Origin: Hanleya hanleyi
Lineage: Eukaryota > Mollusca > Polyplacophora > Lepidopleurida > Hanleyidae
Length of the DNA: 64,000 nt
Assembly (NCBI GenBank): GCA_036873755.1
Contig: JAVTVY010037228.1
Location: 1 to 64,000 of the forward strand
Direction: 5' to 3'
Numbering within the stretch: position 1 is the first letter of the stretch; every line of letters begins with the position of its first letter. Position numbers and translations under genes: made by a program. A model generated the notes under the pieces. The model had not been told where the DNA came from and did not search any database. It saw only the letters and a list, made by a program, of their open reading frames with translations. Shown here piece after piece: positions 1-10,130 of the stretch.

Positions 1-1337
1 ACAAAAAATTGAATTTCGAATTTTGAAAATTAGGCTTTACAGACACTGATCACAATGGATCGTCAGAGAGCCTAATTTGTTTGGCACTTTAATCTACCTT
101 CTATATTCATCTAGGTATAGGTCAGACGCATATCGAAAATGAGTCTCTTCAGCCCAAATGTCACGGAGTTATGCCCATTTAGGTTGTAATAATTTCAATA
201 GGCATATGATCTATAACTAGATGAACCAGTTTCCAAAATTTTGTCACTCTATACCTAACCGGGTTCTGCAGATATTGCGCTAATAAAATGACGGACGTAC
301 ATGACGACGGCAACACAACTAGGCCATAATTGCCTGGAAGGTAAAAAAACTGAAACTTCACAGCCTATGATAAGGTATCATTTTGAGCCTATCTGCATAT
401 CCCTCCAAACAGAAGACCATGAGTAGATTCAAAATGGAGGTCATAAAGGTATGACTAAAAAGTTGTGTTTTCGACGTTTTTCTTGAAATATTTGCCTTTC
501 TGTGCACGAAATTCCTCACAATTATTTACTTCACATCAAATAATTATTTTCTAATTTATAGTTTTTCTGGAGAAATTAGCATAAATAGAAAATTTCGAAA
601 ATCTGACTGAAAAATCGAACCCCAAGAGAGCATTTTATAATGTGTCACTGTGACGTCATTAGGGCAGCCATCTTGGAACTTATTACATTTTCCTATAACG
701 CTTAAGTCTAAGATATGTTACAGAAAGTTTCAACTCCCTATTCTTTAGTGTAAGAAAAAAGGTTGGGGTTCCAAATTACCTCATGATATCTACATTACAG
801 TGGCGGCCATCTTGAAATTGACGGCTCTCTTGGAATAATTTCAAGTGGGCCAATAGCAAATTTTAATCAGCCGATCGAGTACTATAAATGTGTAAAGTTT
901 CATGCTTTTACCTCAAAATGGAGAATCTTTTCACCATATTGCAGTAGTATCAGTGTCCCAGGAAATCCATTCAACCATCACATATAATCGAGCGATACAC
1001 CAGTAAATATGTTGAGTACCGTATTAATGTATTTTTCTTCAGAATACAGACCATGAATAAGATGTGGTAGGATTCATTGGTAAAAATAAGTTATTTTTGA
1101 AAATATACGTGGCGGCACTTTCACTCTCCGACTTTCTGTATAAACAGTATAAATCGATAAACAGTTTACCTGAAGTTCATCCTGCGATAGCCTCTGCAAT
1201 TGTTATTCATCGTTGGGTATTATAAAAAAACATGAATAGCCTACTACCCACCATATTTGCTGGTGTTTTGCTCGATTATATATGATATGTCTTCAGCTTG
1301 CATGGAGTTGTTTCAATGACGGAGCTTCCCCTACTCG
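1..1337. other. Gene-poor stretch with dispersed repeat
   Basis: I see no convincing coding exon here. The sequence is AT-rich. The part from about 385 to 690 belongs to a dispersed repeat family described in its own entry. The rest shows no recognisable RNA gene or mobile-element terminus. Confidence 0.5.
385..690 (-). repeat. Dispersed repeat family R1, copy 1 (partial)
   Basis: This stretch is related to sequences at 17990-18530 (opposite orientation), 29640-30120 (same orientation) and the split copy at 53170-53467 plus 55440-55640. Shared landmarks are a 'TTTTTCTTGAAAT'-like block, a 'TTTACTTCACATCA' block, an 'AAATCTGACTGAAAAAT' block and a 'GTGACGTCAT' plus 'GCCATCTTGG' block. The copies are diverged, so this is an old, probably non-autonomous family. 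I do not know its class. Confidence 0.55.
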
Positions 1338-1670
1338 ATGTCACTCGGTGTCCAATCCGACATTTATTATGCACCAGTCATCCATACAAACAACGGCGTA
1401 GATTTGGTTAAGGTGAATGAGGAAGATGAAGGGTTTTTGCCAAGAGCTGTTTTGAATCCAGATGTCGATATCCGAGTATCTCGATTATTGGTTTTGATAG
1501 CGTTTAACCGGTATTTCTTCTCCAGCGCGCTGGATGTTTATTTCTCGCTGACCAATTTAAATAATCACCTTAAGAAATTTCAATCGGCAGGGTTTCGACT
1601 CAGATTGACAAAGATGTCAGGATGTCGAACAGGTAATCGATGGTCGGAATTGTGCGGATGGCCTGACTGA
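1338..1670 (+). CDS. Uncharacterised ORF or possible exon
   Basis: An open frame of 110 codons begins with ATG and has an in-frame stop 18 bases upstream. Its composition looks protein-like, with an acidic stretch near residue 30 followed by a hydrophobic segment. A possible splice donor (CAG followed by GTAATC) lies near 1630, so it may be part of an exon rather than a whole gene. I do not recognise a family or domain, and a chance ORF is a real alternative. Confidence 0.18.
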   Translation: MSLGVQSDIYYAPVIHTNNGVDLVKVNEEDEGFLPRAVLNPDVDIRVSRLLVLIAFNRYFFSSALDVYFSLTNLNNHLKKFQSAGFRLRLTKMSGCRTGNRWSELCGWPD

Positions 1671-2610
1671 TAAGCGGATCCGTTTAGAGTCTTTTACGAA
1701 CTCATATATGCAAGACAAAAATTCAGCCAATCAGCCGTGCCAATGATTTATTCCTCGAGACCCTATCAATCGAAATTTCTTACCGCATTTCTCTAAGTGA
1801 CCATTTAAACAAGCGGGAGGGAAATGAACACCTAGCTCGCTGGACAGAGAATACCTTCGATATTAACGCTAGCACAACATCAGACGCAGATCGAGATACT
1901 CGGATAAAGACATCTGGATTCAAAGCGAGTCACCGGCAAATGCGATTACTACCCTATGCGATTACTACCGTAGGCCTACTAATATATTGGGCGAAACAGA
2001 CACGGGCCGATCTCGGGCACAGGCGAATTTGACTAGATTCGCTTAGATCCTTCTGGTGAATTATTTATTATGTTCAGATCCGACATTCTGCAGCCATTCG
2101 TTTTCCCACTATTTCAGAGTCGATCTGTGATGTGATAGAGGCTCTTTCTTACCTGATACCAGCCATGTAATATGTACGTCATAGATCTATTCTCTAAATT
2201 AGAAGATCGACAGCCCGGTGGACTAGATCTTGTCCCTAATTATAATTCCAATCGTCAATCTTTCTGTACGATCGAAATTATTTTCAGTCTATTAGATTTA
2301 AAAAGAACAGAAGGAATCTATGCTATGTAGACTAAAAAAATCAATCAAATAGATTCTGATGAACTGAAATAGATCGATTTTCAATCGGAAACGATTGGTC
2401 ACTAATTTCAATCTATTATATAAGATAATGTGATTCAGGGCAGGATATTTCAGACTCAGCTGTGAATATCCGTACAAGTATGAAACAGGAATCAATACCC
2501 GGACGGTATATAAGAAGTTTATTCAAAGCGAACACTTAAGAATGAAAACTAAGTAAACTCGGTCCTTCTCACTGACAGATATAACAGTGCTGAAACACGG
2601 ACTAATGTAC

Positions 2611-4000
2611 AGTTACCGGTACGTACGAAAGCCGAGAGGGGACTTCTGACTTCCGACTTCTGACTTCCGACTTCCGACTTCAGACTTATTTTTTTCTATA
2701 ATGCATTACATCTTAAATTATGAAGCATGGAATAACACAATACCATTATTATGGCATAGTGTGCTTAAAAACCTGCTTGCATGTACTTATAATAATCAGA
2801 TAACCATTGGAGTTTATCTTGAGCTATGTTCTCATTATTAAAATGCCATAACTTCTATTGTAAATCGAAATGCCCTATGTCACAAGTCAAAGGCGCCTCG
2901 ATTAGATATATTACGAATAATCGCATTTAATGCGCCCTTTCCACATTAATCGTTGGGCAATGCTGTCTTGTCCCAGTGGCAGCGACTGGTGCACAGCACG
3001 TGGACCACCTCGTGGTCTCCGGTTCGTTCTCATGATCCCTCCCTTATGTTTATAACATGGAGCGGGTTTTTTCAAATGTTGATAACTGGTGTAATATGAA
3101 AATATGGATCAAATATTCCTTCTATCCCAAGAAAGGCTCTAAGTTGATTGATCGGTTTTATTGAAAGTGGATCTATTTCATTCAACACCGCATTATCAAT
3201 GGAGGGAATTTAGCTCGATCATACCATCAGATCGTATCATTAGCTCATATAATTCACTAACCTTTGTTTCTATCTACATATTTCACTTTTCCAAAAAAAA
3301 TTCCAAAGCTTTAACTTGATTATTTTTATTTCGAAATGCCCCCGCCCCTGGACAGATCCCAAAAAGCCTAGACCAGATAGGGTTATCCCAGAATATATTA
3401 GAATGGATAATGGTATATTTTCGACCTGAAGTTGCCAAAATTATCATACATGTAAGCTTATTAGTCCTTTATTAGGATATTTGATCCATTCATATTATCA
3501 TATTTACTTTATTTCAGTTATCAGTACATGAAAAACCCGCTCCATGTTATAAACATAAGGGATCATGAGAACGAACCGGAGATCACGCGGTGGTCCACGT
3601 GATGTGCACTGGTCGCCACCACTGGGACAAGACAGCATTGTCCAACGATTAATGTGGGAAGGGCGCATTAAATGAGAATTATTCGTAATGTATCAAATGT
3701 TGCAATTATATTATCTAATTGAGGCGCCTTTGACTTGTGACATAGGGCATTTCGATTTACATTAGAAGTTATGGCATTTTAATAATCAGAACATAGCTCA
3801 AGATAAACTTCAATGGTTATCTGATTATTATAAGTAGAGGCAAACAGGTTTTTAAGCACAACATGCCATAATAATAGTATTGTGTTATTCCATGCTTCAT
3901 AATGTAATGCATTATAAAAGAAAAAAATCCTAAGTCGGAAGTCGGAAGTCAGAAGTCGGAAGTCAGAAGTCCCCTCTCGGCTTTCGTAGGTATGCTATCG
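2611..4000. mobile_element. Foldback element with about 510 bp terminal inverted repeats
   Basis: The left arm (about 2620-3120) and right arm (about 3474-3990) are inverted copies of one another with scattered mismatches and short indels, leaving about 350 bp of unique centre. Each outer end begins 'GAAAGCCGAGAGGGGACTTC' and continues into a short tandem array of GACTTCC/GACTTCT heptamers (2641-2690 and 3928-3972). No transposase-like ORF is present, so this is a non-autonomous foldback or long-TIR MITE. I could not find a convincing target-site duplication because the outermost 15 bp differ between the ends. Confidence 0.85.
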
Positions 4001-4491
4001 GTATCTGTGCTAGAAAGTGTCATCCTAAAATAAATAAATGAATATAAATAGATACTGGTAATTCACAATCAGTATTTATAGATTCTCGTCAACATATTTG
4101 AAACACTAATTTCTAGTTTCTGTGTCATATTGCTCGTCGTGGCCTGTGAACATATCATGGCATAAGGGGGACAACCCTGGCCTGCTGGATGACTGAAGCA
4201 AATCGTTTCACGGTTGTGTCCCTTCCATGGAACCGCGAATCGCTGCCAAATTGTCGTCTGCTCGAAAAAACCGTCGAACAGACGGTTGGTGAGAGAAATA
4301 CGGTAAGAATTTACATCGATCAGTGGACAAGGGAAAAAACAGATTGAACCTGTGCCAAATCTGGGGTAGATATGCCATTACTATTTGTGTTTGAACTTTA
4401 ATCGTCTTAATGCACCGTAATATCCTCAAGGGGGAAATTGGAAGGGGGGAGGGGGGATTGTCATGTTATAATTTTCCTGCAACTCATGTGT

Positions 4492-4768
4492 CAGTAATAG
4501 ACCATTTCAAACCGAATAAATCCGAAGGTAAAATTGTATTGACGGAAGCTCACGAGTTCAGAGATCGTCTGACCAATGGAATGCCCGAATTCTGGAAGCA
4601 AAATAACCCGGATGATTCCGAAGTCTGTCGGCAAAATGGGGAATCTTGTTCCCACTGTTTACCATTGATTACCTCCACACTGAAGAGCTCTTACGAGTGG
4701 ACAACTGAAGTTATGGAAGTGGACATAGTAAATTTTGGTTTATTTGATATAAGAGTGGGAATAATGTA
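4492..4768 (+). CDS. Possible coding exon, unknown protein
   Basis: An open frame here encodes about 90 residues with ordinary amino-acid composition, including a cluster of three cysteines (pattern C-x6-C-x2-C) about two-thirds of the way along. The longer frame starts at an ATG at 4410, but the 5' part is low complexity (a G-rich run) and less protein-like. A pyrimidine-rich stretch ending in CAG at about 4492 could be a splice acceptor, and the frame runs to a stop at 4767-4769. No family is recognised. It could be a lone exon or chance. Confidence 0.22.
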
Positions 4769-5515
4769 GCCTCTACGCAATGGTAGTTTCATTTATCCCA
4801 TTACAAAACAACGACTTATTGTATTATACTGGCTAGTAGGTGTGAAGGTAAAATCGTCAAATAGCAGGAAGAGTACCCGTTTTGTACATACACACACGCC
4901 ATGTTTCCTTCCCAGCGCACCCTAAAAACACCGCTGCCACAACCTGAAGTGCCTAACGTGAAATAGATCTCTAAACTTAAATCGAAATATATTATAATAT
5001 GACTGAAACATTGTCTTTTTTTGACAAATCTGGGGTGCACTCGAAGAAAACTAGTTTATTAGGGAAAGGAAGTTATCATTTTAGTGAGTATAATTATTTT
5101 GTTGACTTTCCGGACAAACCCATTTTGTGGCAGTGAATGATTAGTGATGAAAAAATGGTGGTCGATCTGCTTCCAGATTTCGATTGGTTACCAGAGATCA
5201 CATGGTCTTGCGCCATGTGACTTGTGTCGTCGCTACGCTACACGGAATGTGCCGAGCTCTGTGAAAAGGTCTATAGATTATAGGCCCAACCACCGTAGCC
5301 TATCATCTAAAATCTGTATCATTATACATTTCTGCATTTGATGGATGCATGTGGCCGTAGCTCGAATGCATGCATGAGTCTGGTAGCGGATGACCATTTT
5401 TGAGGGGGGGGGGGAAGTAATATTTTTTTCGAGTTTTCTAGTTGATCGACTACTGAAGTACTTCAGGCTCCTCACAGAGTCATATCATCATATAGTCAGG
5501 TCTGGTGTATACGAG

Positions 5516-5749
5516 AAGCCGTTTTGGTATTTATGCGTTTGATTTTTTTTTATCCAAAAAGAAACCTGCACCGTTTTTGGTATTTATTAGTTTATTTTTT
5601 ATATCAAAATACATATTTTTGATCTCAAAAAAAGAATTTTTGATAAAAAAAATGAACCAATACATACCAATACAGCGCACATTTATTTGATATCAAAATA
5701 AGAATTTTTGGTATAAATAATAAACAAATAATTTATACCAAAACGGCTT
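5516..5749. mobile_element. Small MITE-like element
   Basis: A 234 bp AT-rich segment is bounded by inverted repeats of about 19 bp: 'AAGCCGTTTTGGTATTTAT' on the left and the complement of 'AAGCCGTTTTGGTATAAAT' on the right. It holds internal repeats of a 'TTTTTGGTAT' type. It has no coding capacity. The target-site duplication is not evident, so the superfamily is open. Confidence 0.6.
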
Positions 5750-5845
5750 GCGATTTTCCATCTACGCTTCATCGCGATACAAGCTTCGCCATATAGACAG
5801 GCCATCGAAATGAGACATATTTCAAGGTCACCAAAATTATTTTGA

Positions 5846-6060
5846 ATAACGATATACGATAAGATAAGATAATTCTTTATTGTACACACTAACAAGCGTC
5901 AATGACTGACAATACAAAATTCACATAACTATAACAGTCAACAGGTCCATTAATTCCAAATTTACAGGACATATCATCTCATATACTACAATAGAGTATA
6001 ACACTCAATGAGTGGCGCTATTCGGGCTACGGTAGGTCCAGTGTTTAATAGATCTTGTCA
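5846..6060 (-). repeat. Probable 5'-truncated LINE 3' end
   Basis: Read on the minus strand, this fragment ends in 'ACAATAAAGAATTATC' followed by short repeats of TTATC. That is the usual form of a short-repeat LINE tail carrying an AATAAA signal. There is no coding sequence left. Confidence 0.35.
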
Positions 6061-6062
6061 GA

Positions 6063-7071
6063 GATTATTCAATTCAATTCAATTTTATTGTACCGAAAGA
6101 ATAACAACAAACAGCCCTCATGGGGCAAGGTACAATGCACAAATAGTTACATATAGTATGAAACTAATATGGTACATGCAAGGTGCCAAATTGTTTGAAT
6201 AAAATACTGACAATGTAAACTGGTGGTAGGCCTATATGTAGGCAGTATGAAAAAGGTTACATGTAAGCACTGGTTTGTTCACCATGTTACAATACAGGAA
6301 GTTGTGTTAACAAACTGAGATGAGCTTATAATCAAGATAAGGCCATATAAGCTATACATGTACTATGAACAGTCTAAGTCGATGAGTTTAATCAAGATAT
6401 AAGGATAGATAGGCATGTATTATGAACTACATGTACATGTATATAATGTGGACCTATGGAGATCTTGCAGAGATACAATAGCTGATAAATTTTGACATTG
6501 TATATGCTAGGTTGAAAGGAGGGTCTAGAAATATATGGAATATATCTTGTAGAGTCAGAGAGAGCAGGTGGATGCTTTTGCATTATAGTGTGCATGGTGT
6601 CACGACGTTGTTTACTATAAAGTGGACATTCTAACACAAAGTGCTATTCATCTTCTATTTTTACAAAGTCGTTCAGATAAAGGTGTTTTAGAATAACGTC
6701 CTCTTTCAATTTCTAAGTTAGTAATACTCAGTCTAAGAAAAGTAAGTGTTTTTTGCAATATAGCAAGCATCCTTAATATAATCAAGATATGGCGAGAATG
6801 CAGGTTTAGTTTTGACTTTGCTGTATGTTCTGAGTTTGCTATTGTCTCGAGACACGTACTCGGAGAAAATATTGTCAAACACGCTAAGTAATTTGTCATG
6901 AAGTGTTTTCTTGATTGTGTTATTTGATGGACGAAACTTATCTATGTAGCATGAAAGATTCAGTGACTGGAGGATATTACAGTCTGCAACATATTTACAA
7001 CCAATTTTGCAAATGGATGGATTATTATTATTATTCCCTGTGACATATATTACATTCACGAGAAAATACAT
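6063..7071 (-). mobile_element. Decayed non-LTR retrotransposon, C-terminal part
   Basis: On the minus strand, overlapping broken frames spell the familiar end of a LINE ORF2. A segment reading LEIERGRY and SERLC (about 6660-6740) is followed, after a frame break, by a histidine/cysteine zinc-knuckle remnant with HFVLECPLY (about 6610-6640). One stop interrupts the join between them. The 3' end finishes in a GAATT-type short repeat tail at about 6070-6090, preceded by AATAAA. Those tails are known for CR1-like and related LINEs. The copy is dead: frameshifts, stops and no reverse transcriptase core in the window. Confidence 0.7.
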
Positions 7072-8600
7072 TTTGCAACAATGTTATTCTATATTTTGAC
7101 AGCAATCACTGTTAACTATAGATATTTATAAAATTATGTCAGTCGTTCTTATATCTGTCCCAAAAGGGTGACTTTCTTGTGTTAATATGTTTTTTCACTT
7201 AGTTTTGGCATGTAGCCTAACGTCCTAAAATATTAAATGTGATTTGTTGTAGATGTAATTTCAAACTTTTTTCTTTCCACAGACGATAGCTCTTATACAG
7301 AGATATAAGGATCGGCCTACACAACATGGAAATAAAGACCTGACCTGATGGTAAATCACCTTATTATGTCGTGAAAATGTCGTAAAATATCGCTGAATAT
7401 TAGGAAAGAATGTGTACATCATGTGTGTACTTCTCACATAAAATGTAGTGAATACTGAAACATAATTAAATGATCAAGAATATGGGTGATCTAAAAAAAG
7501 CTCACCATATATGGGAATAAAAATGTCCAATATGACAATAATTATATCATCCGTTGTTTAAGAGGCGAGTTAAAAAAAATACAATATACATGTAAATGGA
7601 TTACACAGTTACATGTAGCCTAAGTTCTGATGACTGTTCTAACTGTATATTTGACAGATAAATATTCAGATAAATATTTACACTATTTACACACTATACT
7701 GTAATAACACATGACAACAAGATATGGAATTCCTTTGTAACTGTTAGAATAGAAAAGAAAATACACATACTCCAGACTCAGTCTAAAGTGCATTGAAATA
7801 TTCTACATTTCTTCCGTAAAATCTAGTTTCAAAATGTATATAACCATGAATCTATGATTAAATGACAATCCACAATACAGACTGTACTCTGTGCTATCAA
7901 ATGCCGGTGCTAAATATTAATCTATTTCTATATTACAGATTCCCTGGCCTCGGACACCTGATGACCAGTGATGTCAAATGTGTTGTCTTATATCAAATCA
8001 ACTGAAATAAAAGTTCCAGTCGGACACATGAAGTCCGTACCGAGGGTCTGATAATGGTCTGTATTGTAAGCGAAAGAAGATACATAATCCAGTGAGATTC
8101 CAGTGTCATCATCTACCGTTACACGAATTTGTGTTATAATCCTGATAATTTATCCTGGAATTGGTGTCAATATTTCTGTGCTCAGTGAAAACTTCATGTA
8201 ATCATCGTAAGTGTGTCCAAGTTTGATAAATCACAGCTCATTCTTCGCCTAGGTCTAGGATCCTGGAGATTTTATTCCTATACCCACGGGAAAACATGGA
8301 TTATGGATGTCAGGATGAGGATAAACTTTAACCATCAGGTAAGACATTTTATTTTATGTTCAAATCTTGTCCCAGAATCACCATAATCGCACTGGATAAC
8401 ATCATACAAAATCCACTGAGCCGAATATACAACAGTAAAACCACATCTGTTAGGAGGTCTGATCCACACAATACACACAACAAAACATCTCCAAAAACAG
8501 ATCCAAACGTTAATTGACATCTTTGAAACCTAGAAGAAAATAAACATCCAAATTCCATAGTCAAAGGTCAAAGTTCCAATCCACAGTTTTTCTCTCACGT
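7072..8600. other. No gene seen
   Basis: This is an AT-rich stretch. About 7290-7340 ends 'AATAAAGACCTGACCTGATG' on the plus strand, which resembles the tail of a retroposed or transcript-derived fragment. The part nearest 8600 would be the 3' flank of the ankyrin gene on the minus strand. Nothing else is supported. Confidence 0.4.
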
Positions 8601-10130
8601 TTATTGTTGGCCATGACAACCTCCACTAGCCAGGAGCATCCTTACAATCTTTGGGTGACGCTTACTAACAGCCCAGTCAAGACTTGTCCACCCGTCATTA
8701 TCCCTCAGATTAACGTTTGCCCCGCTAGCCAGGAGCATCCTTACAGTCTTTGTGTGACCCTCCCTAACAGCCCAGTCAAGACTTCTTCTCCCCCAATTAT
8801 CCCTCAGATTAACGTCTGCTCCATTGGCCAGGAGCATCCTTACAATCTGTGTGTGACCCTCACTAGCAGCCCAGTCAAGACTTGTTCTCCCTCCATTATC
8901 CCTCAGATTAACGTTTGCTCCAATAGCCAGGAGCATACTTACAATATCTGCGTGACCCTCACTAACAGCCTTGTCAAGACTTGTTCTCCCTCCATTATCC
9001 CTCAGATTAACGTCTGCTCCACTAGCCAGGAGCATACTTACAATATCTGCGTGATCCTTACTAACAGCCCAGTCAAGAATTGTTCTCCCCCAGACATCCC
9101 TCAGATTAACGTTTGCCCCATTAGCCAGGAGTATACTTACAATATCTGTGTGACCCTCAATAACAGCCCCGTCAAGACTTGTTCTCCCCCATCTATCCCT
9201 CAGATTAACGTTTGCCCCGCTAGCCAGGAGTATACTTACAATCTCTGTGTGACCCTCACTAACAGCCCCGTCAAGACTTGTTCTCCCTATATCATCCCTC
9301 AGATTAACGTTTGCTCCCATTGAGAGGAGGAACTCTACGACAATTGACCGTCCAAACCAAGCAGCCTCGTGAAGACTTGTACGCCCGTCATCGACTGTTG
9401 TATTCACATTCTGACCATGAGATGATATAAACAGTCTAACCAAGTCAGTCTGACCGGACCGTGAGGCCTCCAACAGTCCATATACACAGACACATTTCTC
9501 CCCTATACAAGGTGTAGTACAATAGTCAGTCTGTAGGAACCATTCTGCTGTTCTAACACTGCCACAGGAACCTGCTGTATACAGTCCTTCTCTCGTCATC
9601 TCCTCACGATCCCGGGTGGATGTGAGTGAGGTCCAATATGATCTCACAATGTGTAGCTGGTCAGCCTCAACTGCTCCCCCCAACACGCACGGCAGACTAT
9701 ACTCGCGCCTACACCTACGGCAGACAAGATGGCGGTTATCGTGGATTAATTGCAGGAGTTTGTGGACAAGTTTGTCGACCCCGGACTTAGCTACATAAAA
9801 CAATATACACCCACCAGACGGGTCTTTACTCTGACCGAAAGCTGTTCGTTCGTCCGGTGAGGTTTTTCTCAGGTAATCAATCCACACAATTTGAAATGGT
9901 TCGTCTTTCACACACGGGTTGTTGAATACTTCACCCAGTCCCCACTTTCCGTTTTCGTCGATGACTTTCGTTGTGAAGATTCCCGCTAGTTTCTCGTAGT
10001 AATCTGTAGGAACATTGATGGCAAATTCCTGCTCTCGTTTTTCGTAGTTGTGAGGACGCGCGATGTTCACAACAACATCACGGTTCAGATATTTCAAACA
10101 ATGTCCGAAATGTAGCTGTGCAAACTCCAT
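8601..10130 (-). CDS. Ankyrin-repeat protein, single exon
   Basis: An uninterrupted 509-codon frame starts at an ATG with an in-frame TGA 12 bases upstream. Residues 1 to about 145 form an N-terminal region I do not recognise; it has a basic Cys-rich patch around residues 137-148 (C-RR-C then C). Degenerate ankyrin-like helices lie at about 145-245. Eight canonical 33-residue ankyrin repeats with the GRTSLD...A.EGH..IV..LL..GANVNLRD pattern run from about 248 to the C-terminus. The last seven are very alike at the DNA level (99 bp period), which implies recent duplication or conversion. Ankyrin arrays bind protein partners; the partner and location are unknown. No signal peptide or membrane segment is visible. 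The stop codon overlaps an AATAAA hexamer, and the last repeat ends abruptly, so the tail may have been trimmed. A retrocopy origin or a fast-evolving invertebrate ankyrin family are both possible. Confidence 0.85.
   Translation of the reverse strand: MEFAQLHFGHCLKYLNRDVVVNIARPHNYEKREQEFAINVPTDYYEKLAGIFTTKVIDENGKWGLGEVFNNPCVKDEPFQIVWIDYLRKTSPDERTAFGQSKDPSGGCILFYVAKSGVDKLVHKLLQLIHDNRHLVCRRCRREYSLPCVLGGAVEADQLHIVRSYWTSLTSTRDREEMTREGLYTAGSCGSVRTAEWFLQTDYCTTPCIGEKCVCVYGLLEASRSGQTDLVRLFISSHGQNVNTTVDDGRTSLHEAAWFGRSIVVEFLLSMGANVNLRDDIGRTSLDGAVSEGHTEIVSILLASGANVNLRDRWGRTSLDGAVIEGHTDIVSILLANGANVNLRDVWGRTILDWAVSKDHADIVSMLLASGADVNLRDNGGRTSLDKAVSEGHADIVSMLLAIGANVNLRDNGGRTSLDWAASEGHTQIVRMLLANGADVNLRDNWGRRSLDWAVREGHTKTVRMLLASGANVNLRDNDGWTSLDWAVSKRHPKIVRMLLASGGCHGQQ

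Noticed and set aside
6733..6899. Overlapping minus-strand ORFs as separate small genes
   Set aside because: They are frame-shifted pieces of one decayed LINE C-terminus.
8604..9323. 239-codon plus-strand frame with regular 33-residue repeats
   Set aside because: It is the antisense shadow of the ankyrin-repeat array, whose 99 bp period keeps the opposite strand open.
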